Assembly: GCA_036557525.1 (NCBI GenBank) | Contig: DATBHH010000119.1 | Span: 1 to 64,000 of the forward strand | DNA length: 64,000 nucleotides | Reading direction: 5' to 3' | Source: VRUE01 sp036557525 | Lineage (GTDB): Bacteria > Actinomycetota > Thermoleophilia > Solirubrobacterales > 70-9 | In this document: positions 1 through 7,582 of the stretch, in pieces | How positions within the stretch are numbered: position 1 is the stretch's first letter | How the letters are laid out: the number at the start of each line of letters is the position of its first letter | Made by a program: the position numbers and the translations under genes | The notes under the pieces: model-generated | Database searches by the model: none | The model's input: only the letters and a program-made list of their open reading frames with translations | Told to the model about the DNA's origin: nothing

Positions 1-13
1 GCCCTCGGGTCTC

Positions 14-604
14 TCACCGCTTTGCCACCTCCCCTGAGCGCCTCCGCGCCTCTGTCGTGATTGCCATGAACAGCGCGTGCAGTCGCGAGTCGTCGGTCAG
101 CTCCGGGTGGAACGCCGTCGCGAGGACCCGCCCTTCGCGGATCGCGACCGGGTGGCCCTCGAACGCCGCGAGCACCTCGACGCCGGCGCCGGTGCGCTCG
201 ACCCACGGCGCCCGGATGAAGACGGCCCGCAGCGGGTCCTCGCCGATCCCCTCGACCTCGACGTCGGCCTCGAAGCTCTGGAGCTGGCGACCGAAGGCGT
301 TGCGCCGCGCTGTGGCGTCGATCAGGTCGAGGTGGGCGTCGTCGCAGACGATCAGGCCGGCGCAGGTCCCGAGAACCGCGAGCCCGTCGCGGTGTGCTGC
401 GCGAATCGGCTGCTCGAGACCCGCCGCCCGCATTCCCTTGACGATCGTCGTGCTCTCGCCGCCGGGGACGACGAGGCCATCGAGACCCTCGAGCTCCTCG
501 GCGACGCGCACCTCGCCGGCGTCGGCGCCGAGCCCGCGCAGCATCCTGACGTGGGCTTCGAACCCGCCTTGGATCGCGAGGACACCGATCCGGAGGTCAG
601 GCAC
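14..604 (-). CDS. pdxT: Pyridoxal 5'-phosphate synthase glutaminase subunit PdxT
   Basis: Glutaminase half of the ribose-5-phosphate-dependent PLP synthase. It hydrolyses glutamine and channels ammonia to PdxS in the cytoplasm. The 196-aa product has the full family length. Visible motifs are PGGEST (47-52), the nucleophile Cys81 in GTCAGLI, FIRAP (128-132) and the His165/Glu167 pair in FHPELT, which complete a class I amidotransferase triad. The start is GTG at 604; it overlaps the pdxS stop by 8 bases, so the two are translationally coupled, as expected for an obligate complex. Assignment is secure. Confidence 0.97.
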   Translation of the reverse strand: MPDLRIGVLAIQGGFEAHVRMLRGLGADAGEVRVAEELEGLDGLVVPGGESTTIVKGMRAAGLEQPIRAAHRDGLAVLGTCAGLIVCDDAHLDLIDATARRNAFGRQLQSFEADVEVEGIGEDPLRAVFIRAPWVERTGAGVEVLAAFEGHPVAIREGRVLATAFHPELTDDSRLHALFMAITTEARRRSGEVAKR

Positions 605-1484
605 CGCGGTCCTGGAGGAGCGCGTCGGCCGCGGCCAGCTCGGAGATCTCCAGGCCCGGCATCGCCTCGCCGAGTCCGATCGATGCCGCCGCGACCCGCT
701 CGGGGTCGTTGTGGTGGGTCGTCGCCTCGACGATAGCCTTCGCGCGGCGCTCCGGATCGGCGCTCTTGAAGATCCCCGATCCGACGAAGTTCCCCTCGGC
801 GCCGAGTTGCATCATCAGCGCCGCGTCGGCGGGCGTCGCTATCCCGCCCGCGCAGAACAGCGGCACCGGCAGCCGGCCGGCGTCGGCGACGGCGCGCACG
901 ACCTCGAGCGGGGCGCGGTGCTCCTTGGCGGCGCCGGCCAGCTCCTCCGGGCCGAGCTGCGCGAGGCGCTTGATCCCGCCGGTGATCTCGCGCATGTGGC
1001 GCACGGCCTCGACGACGTTGCCGGTCCCGGCCTCGCCCTTGGAGCGAATCATCGCCGCCCCCTCGCCGATCCGCCGCAACGCCTCGCCGAGGTTGGTCGC
1101 GCCGCACACGAACGGCACCTCGAAGGCGAACTTGTCGATGTGGTTGCTCTCGTCGGCCGGGGTCAGGACCTCGGACTCGTCGATGTAGTCGACCTCGAGC
1201 GATTCGAGCACCTGGGCCTCGGCGAAGTGCCCGATCCGGGCCTTCGCCATCACCGGGATCGTCACCGCCTCCTGGATCCCCTTGATCATCGCCGGGTCCG
1301 ACATCCGGGCGACGCCGCCGTCCTTGCGGATGTCGGCCGGGACGCGTTCGAGTGCCATCACCGCGCAGGCGCCCGCCTCCTCGGCGATCCGCGCCTGCTC
1401 GGGCGTGACCACGTCCATGATCACCCCGCCCTTCAGCATCTCGGCGAGGCCCGTCTTCAGCCTGAAGGTCGCGTGCTCGGCCAT
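597..1484 (-). CDS. pdxS: Pyridoxal 5'-phosphate synthase synthase subunit PdxS
   Basis: Synthase subunit that builds PLP from ribose 5-phosphate, glyceraldehyde 3-phosphate and ammonia supplied by PdxT. The 295-aa product is a (beta/alpha)8 barrel of typical length. Lys81 (in VMAKARIGH) and Lys149 (in MIRSKGEAGTGN) match the two catalytic lysines of the family at the same numbers. The reading frame stays open upstream to 1562, but the ATG at 1484 begins the conserved N-terminus (MAEHATFRLKTGLAEML). It also sits 6 nt after a TATATT box, which points to a leaderless transcript. First gene of a two-gene operon. Confidence 0.98.
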   Translation of the reverse strand: MAEHATFRLKTGLAEMLKGGVIMDVVTPEQARIAEEAGACAVMALERVPADIRKDGGVARMSDPAMIKGIQEAVTIPVMAKARIGHFAEAQVLESLEVDYIDESEVLTPADESNHIDKFAFEVPFVCGATNLGEALRRIGEGAAMIRSKGEAGTGNVVEAVRHMREITGGIKRLAQLGPEELAGAAKEHRAPLEVVRAVADAGRLPVPLFCAGGIATPADAALMMQLGAEGNFVGSGIFKSADPERRAKAIVEATTHHNDPERVAAASIGLGEAMPGLEISELAAADALLQDRGA

Positions 1485-1490
1485 ACGGCC

Positions 1491-1496
1491 AATATA
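1491..1496 (-). promoter_or_regulatory. -10 box of pdxS (leaderless start)
   Basis: TATATT on the minus strand, 6 nt before the pdxS ATG. AT-rich hexamers are rare in this DNA. The spacing puts the transcription start at or next to the A of the start codon. No clear -35 element is visible. Confidence 0.6.
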
Positions 1497-1713
1497 AAGC
1501 GCCACCTCCTCGGCTACGCCTCCGGGGGTGGCGCCACTCCGCCGTATCGGCGCCGCTCGCAAAGAATCAGATCGTGATGCTCGCTAATTCGCCGGCCCGG
1601 TGGGAAACACCCCGCATCCCCGGACGCGGGAGCGCCGGCGCGAGACTTCCGGTGGCGATCGGCGCGCCCGCGCGGGAGCGGAGGAGATGCGGGCCTGATG
1701 CGAAGCGGAGGAG

Positions 1714-1747
1714 GTGGCGCGGTTACTTCAGTGGCGCGGTTACTTCA
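1714..1747. repeat. 17-bp tandem duplication at a gene end
   Basis: GTGGCGCGGTTACTTCA occurs twice head to tail. The copy nearer the gene holds the final Leu-Lys codons and TAA stop of the RpiR-type gene; the second copy lies just beyond the stop. It looks like a simple slippage or duplication event with no obvious function. Confidence 0.85.
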
Positions 1748-2651
1748 GTTTGTAGGCCCTGATGCGGTCTTTGTGCGCCGCTTCGTCGCGGGCGTAGAGG
1801 CCGTGGGCGAGGCCCTGCACGAGCGCCATCAGCGCCGTGTTCGAGCGCGCGAACGAGGGACTGTTCGAGGAGAAGTAGAGGGTCTGTTCGGCGTGCTCCC
1901 CGACCTCCGACATCGAGGCGTCGGAGATCGCAAGGGTGCGTGCCCGGCGGTGCATCGCTAGCTTCATCGCCCGCAGCAGCAGCGGATGGGCGCGCCCGGA
2001 GGAGAGGACGATCACGAGCGTTTCCTCGTCGATCCGGCCCAGCCGCTGCAGAGACTCGCCGCCGGTGCTGGCGACGATCTCGGCCCGGATGTCGAGCAGG
2101 CTCAGCATGTGGCGCAGGTAGCTGGCGAAGAACGCCATCTGGTCGACGCCGACAACGACGACGCGCTGAGCTTCGGCGAGGGCCGCCACCGCGCCGTCGA
2201 CCTGCTCCCGGGTCAGGTTCCTCGCCGTTTCCTCGAGGTTCGAGTGATCGGTGCTCAACGACCCCTCGAGCTCGGAGTGGTCGAAGGAGAAGAGGGCGCC
2301 GCCGCCGGAGGTCCCATTGGCGGCGACCGCGGTGTTGCGGTACTCCTCGATCGCGGCCTGCTGGAGCTCGGGATAGCCCTCGAATCCGAGGGCCTGGGAG
2401 AAGCGGACGACGGTCGAAGAAGAGGTGCTCGCGCGCCGCGCCAACTCCTCGGCTGTGAGGAAGGCGGCCTCGTCGAGATGGTCGACGATGTAACGGGCGA
2501 CGTCCTTCTGGGACCGGGAGAACTCATCGAAGCGCTCCTGGATGTACTCCGAGAGGCTCGTCAACTGGGGGGATTTGGTGGCGGTCTTGGTCACGGCGGT
2601 CCATTTCGCCGGGCCGTTGGCTTTCCCTTCCGATCTGGTTGGATGCAGCAT
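1740..2651 (-). CDS. MurR/RpiR family transcriptional regulator with SIS domain
   Basis: Cytoplasmic DNA-binding regulator whose SIS domain normally senses a phosphosugar. Residues about 35-115 (SLSEYIQERFDEFSRSQKDV onward, with TAEELARRASTSSSTVVRFS) form the HTH_6 domain; residues about 150-300 form the SIS fold (VVVVGVDQMAFFASYLRHML, later VIVLSSGRAHPLLLRAMKLA). The ATG at 2651 gives 303 aa but overlaps the divergent gene's start at 2650. GTG at 2594 is an equally plausible start and would leave a 55-bp intergenic space. The sugar ligand and targets cannot be deduced from the neighbours. Confidence 0.85.
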   Translation of the reverse strand: MLHPTRSEGKANGPAKWTAVTKTATKSPQLTSLSEYIQERFDEFSRSQKDVARYIVDHLDEAAFLTAEELARRASTSSSTVVRFSQALGFEGYPELQQAAIEEYRNTAVAANGTSGGGALFSFDHSELEGSLSTDHSNLEETARNLTREQVDGAVAALAEAQRVVVVGVDQMAFFASYLRHMLSLLDIRAEIVASTGGESLQRLGRIDEETLVIVLSSGRAHPLLLRAMKLAMHRRARTLAISDASMSEVGEHAEQTLYFSSNSPSFARSNTALMALVQGLAHGLYARDEAAHKDRIRAYKLK

Positions 2652-3042
2652 GCAGATGACGCTCGAGCAGGCGCTGCGCATCACCAACCGCAACATGGTC
2701 GCCTTCGATCTCGTCCTCGGCTCCGCGGCGATCGCGGCTCCCGAGGCGACGCTGCGGGTGCTCGGCCACGACGAGCCCTCGCCCGACGCGGCTCACCTGT
2801 TCCGCCGCTGTGGCCCGATCTGGCTCACCTTTGCCGCCGCCCACACGGTCGCCGCCGTCCGCGACGAGCCGGGCGACTGGTGGGCGCTCGCATGGCTGCG
2901 GGGGACCGAGATCGCGACCGACGCGCTCTGGTCGGCCTCGCCCGCGGTGAGCCGGCCGGGCGCGAAGCTCGGCCTGCGGCTCGCGGGGGTGGCGAACATC
3001 GCGATGGCCGCCGGCTTCGGCTGGCTCGCCTCGCAACGATGA
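2650..3042 (+). CDS. Small integral membrane protein
   Basis: A 130-aa protein with four hydrophobic stretches (about residues 14-35, 50-68, 75-95 and 105-127), so probably a four-helix inner-membrane protein. The ATG CAG ATG start at 2650 (or 2656) follows a long upstream open stretch that has no protein-like character. It is divergent from the RpiR-type regulator, and its stop overlaps the next start (ATGA), so it opens a co-directional group running to 4952. Function unknown. Confidence 0.65.
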   Translation: MQMTLEQALRITNRNMVAFDLVLGSAAIAAPEATLRVLGHDEPSPDAAHLFRRCGPIWLTFAAAHTVAAVRDEPGDWWALAWLRGTEIATDALWSASPAVSRPGAKLGLRLAGVANIAMAAGFGWLASQR

Positions 3043-3374
3043 GCGACCTCGCCGGGCTGCCCACTGTCCGCTGGAGCCTGCGCGGCTACGACGACGAGGG
3101 CAACGAGGCCTGGGTGATCCGCAGCATCTCGCAGAAGCTCTATCGCTGTCCTGGATGCCACGGGGAGATCGAGATCGGGTCCGAGCACGTCGTCGTCCAG
3201 TACGTGATGCGGCTCGGCGGCACCGAGCATCACCACTGGCACCGCCGCTGCGCGGAAGAACTGCTGATCCCGGAGCTGCGGCAGCTGCACCGGGTTCCGG
3301 CGAACGAGTCCTCGCGCGCGAAGCTCGAGGCGCGGGGGCGCATGCCGGCCGGGCGGCGGCGACGGCGCCGCTGA
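3039..3374 (+). CDS. Small putative zinc-binding protein
   Basis: The 111-aa product has a CPGC pair (Cys37/Cys40) and a later HWHRRC segment (His68, Cys71), which together can hold one zinc ion. This resembles small actinobacterial proteins often labelled 'ATP/GTP-binding', although no nucleotide-binding loop is visible here. The tail is very arginine-rich (GRRRRRR), suggesting nucleic-acid contact. ATG overlaps the preceding stop by three bases, so it is translationally coupled. Confidence 0.75.
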   Translation: MSDLAGLPTVRWSLRGYDDEGNEAWVIRSISQKLYRCPGCHGEIEIGSEHVVVQYVMRLGGTEHHHWHRRCAEELLIPELRQLHRVPANESSRAKLEARGRMPAGRRRRRR

Positions 3375-3375
3375 G

Positions 3376-4125
3376 GTGGCTGAGCGGCTCACCACCCTGC
3401 GGGCGTACGCCGGGATCTGGCGCCTCTATCTCAGCTGGGCTCCGCTGCTGCTGGTGATCGGCGCGATCGTCTTCATCCCGGTCGGCCTCATCCACGCTCT
3501 GGCGATCACGCTCGAAAGCAGAACGATCGAGTTCGGCAGCCCGGCAGAGATCGCCGGCACCCTGGTCGCGCTGATCCTGCTCGCGATCACCGGGCTGCTC
3601 GGCGAGGTCTTCTACACCGGCGCGCTCGCCGCGCTGATGACCGGCGAGCACGAGGACCACGAGCCGCCGTCGCTTCACGAGATCGCGCGCGAGGTCGAGT
3701 ACGGGAGGCTGATCCTGATCGACGTGATCTACGCGGTCCTCGTCGCGGTCGGGTTCATCCTCCTCTTCGTCCCCGGCGTAATCGCCTTCGTATTCCTCGC
3801 CCTCGCCGCCCCCCTGATCGAGATCGAGGGCCGCGGCGTTCGCGACGCCCTCGGCCACAGCATCCGCCTCGTCCGGGGCCGGTTCTGGACCGTTCTCTCG
3901 GTGCTGCTCCCGATCGAGCTGCTCGGCGACGCCCTGACGGATCTCCTCACCGACCTCCCCCACCACCTGATCGGCTCCGAGTTCATCGCCAACTGGCTCG
4001 CGGACGTCCTCGGGAACCTCGCCACGACCCCCTTCTACGGGGTCGCGGCGGTGCTGCTGACCGTCGAGCTGATCCGCGAAAAGGAGGGCGACGGGCCGCG
4101 GATACACTCGGTTCCCGGCCGATGA
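3376..4125 (+). CDS. Polytopic membrane protein of unknown function
   Basis: A 249-aa protein with about five to six transmembrane helices, for example residues 18-38 (WAPLLLVIGAIVFIPVGLIH), 58-80, 108-150 and 215-235. The pattern resembles uncharacterised glycerophosphoryl-diester-phosphodiesterase-type membrane domains, but there is no catalytic motif. GTG start two bases after the previous stop. Its stop overlaps the next gene's ATG by 4 bases, so it is co-transcribed and coupled. Confidence 0.75.
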   Translation: MAERLTTLRAYAGIWRLYLSWAPLLLVIGAIVFIPVGLIHALAITLESRTIEFGSPAEIAGTLVALILLAITGLLGEVFYTGALAALMTGEHEDHEPPSLHEIAREVEYGRLILIDVIYAVLVAVGFILLFVPGVIAFVFLALAAPLIEIEGRGVRDALGHSIRLVRGRFWTVLSVLLPIELLGDALTDLLTDLPHHLIGSEFIANWLADVLGNLATTPFYGVAAVLLTVELIREKEGDGPRIHSVPGR

Positions 4126-4952
4126 TCACCGCGTCGATATTCGCCGACTTCTGGAACGACCAGATCGTCGCCGAAGAAAAGCAGGGGCTCTTCCTCGTCC
4201 TCGTCGGGTTCCTGCTCTCGTTCGGGTTCATCCGGATGAGCACGAGGTTGATGCGCAGCCCCCGCGTGCCCTGGTGGCCGGGCAGCGTCGTCAGCGAGGG
4301 CGGCGTCCACGTCCACCACCTCGTCTTCGGGATCGTGACGATGATGGTCGCCGGAGCCGTCGGGTTCACGGTGCTCGGCGACAGCCCCTGGGTCGAAATC
4401 TGCGCCTTCGCGTTCGGCATCGGCGCCGGCCTGACGATCGACGAGTTCGCGCTCTGGGTCTACCTCGAAGACGTCTACTGGTCCGAGCAGGGACGGGTTT
4501 CGATCGACGCAACGGTGATCGCGGCCGCGGCGATGGGCCTGATCCTCCTCGGCTTCACCCCGTTCACCTTCGAAACCGGCTCGCTCGCCGAAACCCTCGA
4601 GAGCCTGGCCGGCGCCCTGATCGTCTTCCTCTGTGTCGCGGTCTGCTTCCTCAAGCAGCGGCTCCTGCACGGCACGGTCGGGTTCTTCGTCCTTCCGATC
4701 GCGGTCTATGGCGCCGTCCGCATCGGAAAGCCCGGCTCGCCCTGGGCGCGGAGGCGCTACGGCGAGCGCGACTCCGCCAAGCAGTCCGAGGCCGAAGACC
4801 GGTTCAGCCCCGACCGCCGCACCGAGCGGTTCAAGAACGCTTTCCGCAACATCGTCGGCGGCAGGCCGAGCGAGGGCGTCGCCGCCGCGACCGAGGAGGT
4901 GCGAGCCGCCGGCCGCGAAGCCATCGATCGCATCACTCACCCATCGCCTTGA
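4122..4952 (+). CDS. Integral membrane protein with charged C-terminal tail
   Basis: A 276-aa protein with six or so hydrophobic segments (about 22-40, 65-85, 88-110, 130-150, 160-178, 185-200), followed by a soluble, charge-rich tail. A conserved-looking GGVHVHHLVFG segment lies between helices 1 and 2. ATGA overlap with the upstream membrane gene suggests the two are made together. Its last 20 bases overlap the convergent YjbQ-like gene. Function unknown. Confidence 0.78.
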   Translation: MITASIFADFWNDQIVAEEKQGLFLVLVGFLLSFGFIRMSTRLMRSPRVPWWPGSVVSEGGVHVHHLVFGIVTMMVAGAVGFTVLGDSPWVEICAFAFGIGAGLTIDEFALWVYLEDVYWSEQGRVSIDATVIAAAAMGLILLGFTPFTFETGSLAETLESLAGALIVFLCVAVCFLKQRLLHGTVGFFVLPIAVYGAVRIGKPGSPWARRRYGERDSAKQSEAEDRFSPDRRTERFKNAFRNIVGGRPSEGVAAATEEVRAAGREAIDRITHPSP

Positions 4953-5394
4953 TCACCAGCCGCTTCGGGCGGCGGCCGTCGAACTCGCAGTAGAAGACCT
5001 GCTGCCAGGGGCCGAGGTCGAGGCGGCCGTCCGTCACCGGGACGATCGCCTGGTGATGCACGAGGAGGTTCTTGAGGTGGGCGTCGCCGTTGTCCTCGCC
5101 GCCGCGGTGGTGGCGATAGTCACCGCCGTCGGGGAGGAGTTCCTCGGCGACCTCGTCGGCCGCCGGCTTCCAGCTCGGCGGCGCCACCTTGTCGAGCCAT
5201 TCCAGCGTGTCCTCGTGCAGCCCGGGCTCGTCGTCGTTGACCCATACCCCGGCGGTGATGTGCATCGCCGAGACCAGCACCATCCCCTCGGAAATCCCGG
5301 CCTCGTCGACCGCGGCCTGCACCTCATCGGTGATCCGCACCAGCTCTCGGCGCTCCTCGGTCTCGAACGTCATGTATGCGGTGTGCGTCCTCAT
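4933..5394 (-). CDS. YjbQ/UPF0047 family protein
   Basis: The 153-aa product shows the UPF0047 signature: HITAGVWVND near residue 45, the HRGGEDNGDAHLKNLL segment near 95, and LGPWQQVFYCEFDGRR near the end. The family is often labelled secondary thiamine-phosphate synthase; that activity was inferred from complementation and is not certain. The start at 5394 (MRTHTAYMTF) overlaps the upstream stop by 4 bases (ATGA); the frame is open further upstream but without family homology. Second gene of a two-gene unit. Confidence 0.9.
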   Translation of the reverse strand: MRTHTAYMTFETEERRELVRITDEVQAAVDEAGISEGMVLVSAMHITAGVWVNDDEPGLHEDTLEWLDKVAPPSWKPAADEVAEELLPDGGDYRHHRGGEDNGDAHLKNLLVHHQAIVPVTDGRLDLGPWQQVFYCEFDGRRPKRLVIKAMGE

Positions 5395-5777
5395 CGGTCC
5401 TCGTCGGCGGTGATTCGCCGCTCCGGCCAGAACGGCCACTCCTCGAACTCGACGCAGCGTCCGTCGGCATCGAGGCGGATCAGCCAGAGGTCGCGGTACT
5501 CGGTTCCACGGTCGTAAGAGATCTCGACCCGGACGACCCCGACGTCGCCCTCGACCGCGACGATCTCATGCGTCATCTCGAAGCCCTCGTCCGGGCCCTC
5601 GCGCTCGCGCTCCCAGAGGGCCGCGATCGCCCCGAGGCCGCGGGCGGAATCTTCGTAGGGAGACATCCGGTAGGTCGCATCGGCGCCGAAGAGCTCGGCG
5701 AGCGGCTCGGTCCCGGGCGTGCGCCAGGCGCGCTCGTAGGCGGCGATCCAGGCGTCGAATTCGGCTCGGCCGGCCAT
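5391..5777 (-). CDS. SnoaL/NTF2-like fold protein
   Basis: A 128-aa protein with the pattern of a small NTF2-like domain: an N-terminal helix (AEFDAWIAAYERAWRT), ELFGADATYRMSPYEDSARG, then a beta-rich half ending FEEWPFWPERR. Such domains are either small hydrolases/isomerases or binding modules; no catalytic residue can be named. Start chosen at ATG 5777, 10 nt after a TAGGCT box. Translationally coupled to the YjbQ-like gene downstream. Confidence 0.75.
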   Translation of the reverse strand: MAGRAEFDAWIAAYERAWRTPGTEPLAELFGADATYRMSPYEDSARGLGAIAALWEREREGPDEGFEMTHEIVAVEGDVGVVRVEISYDRGTEYRDLWLIRLDADGRCVEFEEWPFWPERRITADEDR

Positions 5778-5852
5778 CTGCGGACCAAGCCTAGACGCTT
5801 CAAATCGCTGCAAAGGCGTAACGATTGCGGCTCAGGGCCATCCTTAGACTGA

Positions 5853-6629
5853 ATGAAGATGCGACGCATCCTCCTCCTGACGATCGCGGCCGTCGTGCTG
5901 CTCGGTGCCGGCCTCGCCCGGGCGGAGCTCACCCAGCACGGCGACGTGCGCCTCGATTTCAACGGGCGCTTCGCGCCGAAGGTCCTGCCGCGCGACCGCG
6001 ACGCCCCGGTCAGCGTCCTGATCGGCGGTTCCGTCACGAGCGTCCACGGCGGCCGGCCGCCGGGGCTGCGCCAGATCTCGATCGCGGTCAATCGCTACAG
6101 CAAGGTCTACACGCGCGGACTGCCCCGCTGCGAGCCGGGGATGCTGCAGTCGACCTCGACCGAAGAGGCGCTCGAACGCTGCCGGCCGGCCCTCGTCGGA
6201 ACCGGCCACTTCGGGGCGATCGTCGACTTCTCCAACGACCAGTTCCCGGTCGAGGGCAGGATCCTCGCCTTCAACAGCGGCAGCTCCCGGCACCCGCGGC
6301 TGCTCCTCCATATCTACAACGCGAACCCGGCGAAGACTACGATCGTCCTCAAGTTCGGAATCAGCCATCCGGCGAGGGGCGACTTCGGCACGGTGTTCAC
6401 GGCGCGGATCCCGGAAATCGCCTCCGACCTCGGCTACGTCACCGACCTCTCCCTCCACTTCGACCGGCAGTACCGCTTCCGCGGTGAGCCGCGCAGCTTC
6501 CTCAGCGCCCGCTGCGCGGCGCCGGCCGGGTTCGGCGGCGGCCCGTTCGCCTTCGCCAGGGGCAGGTTCGACTTCGACAACGGGCAGCGCCTCAGCATGA
6601 CCCTCACCCGGGTCTGCCAGGTCCGCTAG
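5853..6629 (+). CDS. Exported protein of unknown function
   Basis: A 258-aa protein with a Sec-type signal peptide (residues 1-25, cleavage near GLARA-EL) and a beta-rich mature part with four or five cysteines that could form disulphides (RCEPG, ERCRP, SARCAAP, TRVCQVR). It resembles the many exported, lineage-specific proteins of this bacterial group; no enzyme motif is visible. ATG 5859 lies 8 nt after TAGACT and may be the true, leaderless start; ATG 5853 is too close to that box. Confidence 0.7.
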   Translation: MKMRRILLLTIAAVVLLGAGLARAELTQHGDVRLDFNGRFAPKVLPRDRDAPVSVLIGGSVTSVHGGRPPGLRQISIAVNRYSKVYTRGLPRCEPGMLQSTSTEEALERCRPALVGTGHFGAIVDFSNDQFPVEGRILAFNSGSSRHPRLLLHIYNANPAKTTIVLKFGISHPARGDFGTVFTARIPEIASDLGYVTDLSLHFDRQYRFRGEPRSFLSARCAAPAGFGGGPFAFARGRFDFDNGQRLSMTLTRVCQVR

Positions 6630-6639
6630 AAGCATCCGG

Positions 6640-7038
6640 CTACGGGCTCTGGGCTTCTTCGACTCCCTTTTCGGCTTCCTTCTTGGCCCGTTCAAAGCCC
6701 TTTTCCGCCTTTTCGGCCCCTTCCTTGATCGCCGATTCGGCTTCTTCGGTCGCCTTCTTGACGCCCTGCTTCGAGGTTTCGCCGCCTTCCTTCAGGCCAT
6801 TCTTCAGTTCCTCGCCGCCCTTCTTCACGCCTTCCTGGACCTTTTCACCGCTCTTTTCCAGTTCCTTCTGCGCTTCGTTGGCCTTTTCTTCCAGTTCTTC
6901 CTGGATCGAGTTCACCGTGTCGGTGCTTTCGTTGCTGCCGCATCCGGTCCAGGCGGCGCCGGCCAGTCCGAGCGCGAGGACGAGTACGACTGCCCTGGCG
7001 CGGGTCGCGCCCCTCCACTTCAACTGGTCGAGTGACAC
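6640..7038 (-). CDS. Lipoprotein with LEA/apolipoprotein-like amphipathic repeat
   Basis: A 132-aa protein. After an N-terminal hydrophobic segment (15-33) ending in a weak lipobox (AWTGC), the remainder is almost entirely Glu/Lys/Ala/Gly in an 11-residue-like periodicity (VKKGGEELKNGLKEGGETSK). That is typical of LEA-like or apolipoprotein-like amphipathic helices, so a membrane-associated stress or envelope role is plausible. GTG start at 7038 is preceded by a purine-rich ribosome site (AAGGAGAGGAG). Function is inferred from composition only. Confidence 0.75.
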   Translation of the reverse strand: MSLDQLKWRGATRARAVVLVLALGLAGAAWTGCGSNESTDTVNSIQEELEEKANEAQKELEKSGEKVQEGVKKGGEELKNGLKEGGETSKQGVKKATEEAESAIKEGAEKAEKGFERAKKEAEKGVEEAQSP

Positions 7039-7141
7039 CCTTCGCTCCTCTCCTTGGGGACGGCTCCGGTGGATCGCCGCGATCTTCGCACGTGAGTGCG
7101 CGTCGATGCGGATGAATTCGAGATCTGCGTCGACCGCCTGC

Positions 7142-7522
7142 TCACACGGCGGCCGGATCCATCGGGTGCAGCTCGCCCTTCGCGAGAGCCTCGGTTCGGA
7201 GATGGCCGATGGCGATGTAGTCCGGAGAGGAGATCATCTCGAGGAAGGCGCGGCGGCTCGGGTATTCGACCAGCGCGACCAGATCCCAGGAGTCGTCTCC
7301 CAGGAGCGGTGCGGCCGGCTCGCCGGCGAAGACGATCCGGCCCCCGACCTTGTCCAGGAGCGGAGCGACCGCGGCGCTGTAATCCGCGTAGCGCTCCCGA
7401 CCTCCTTCCGGGTGAAAGCGCAGCAGGTTGAGCATCACGACCGGTCCCCCCTCCTCGGTCCGTTGCCGGAAGGCGTTGAATCCCACGTCGTTCAGTCGCT
7501 CGGGTCGGGCAGTGGCCTCCAT
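7142..7522 (-). CDS. DUF1330-like small protein
   Basis: A 126-aa protein with the dimeric alpha/beta-barrel (ferredoxin-like) pattern of DUF1330: GGPVVMLNLLRFHPEGGRERY, YSAAVAPLLDKVGGRIVFAG, then WDLVALVEYPSRRAFLEMISSPDY. Members are cytoplasmic and mostly of unknown function. A good ribosome site (GGAGGAGAGCG) precedes the ATG at 7522 and fixes the start. Stand-alone gene. Confidence 0.85.
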   Translation of the reverse strand: MEATARPERLNDVGFNAFRQRTEEGGPVVMLNLLRFHPEGGRERYADYSAAVAPLLDKVGGRIVFAGEPAAPLLGDDSWDLVALVEYPSRRAFLEMISSPDYIAIGHLRTEALAKGELHPMDPAAV

Positions 7523-7582
7523 CGCTCTCCTCCACGTATTGGCTTCCGGTTCGCCCGCCCATTCTGATACTTACCTGCGGTC

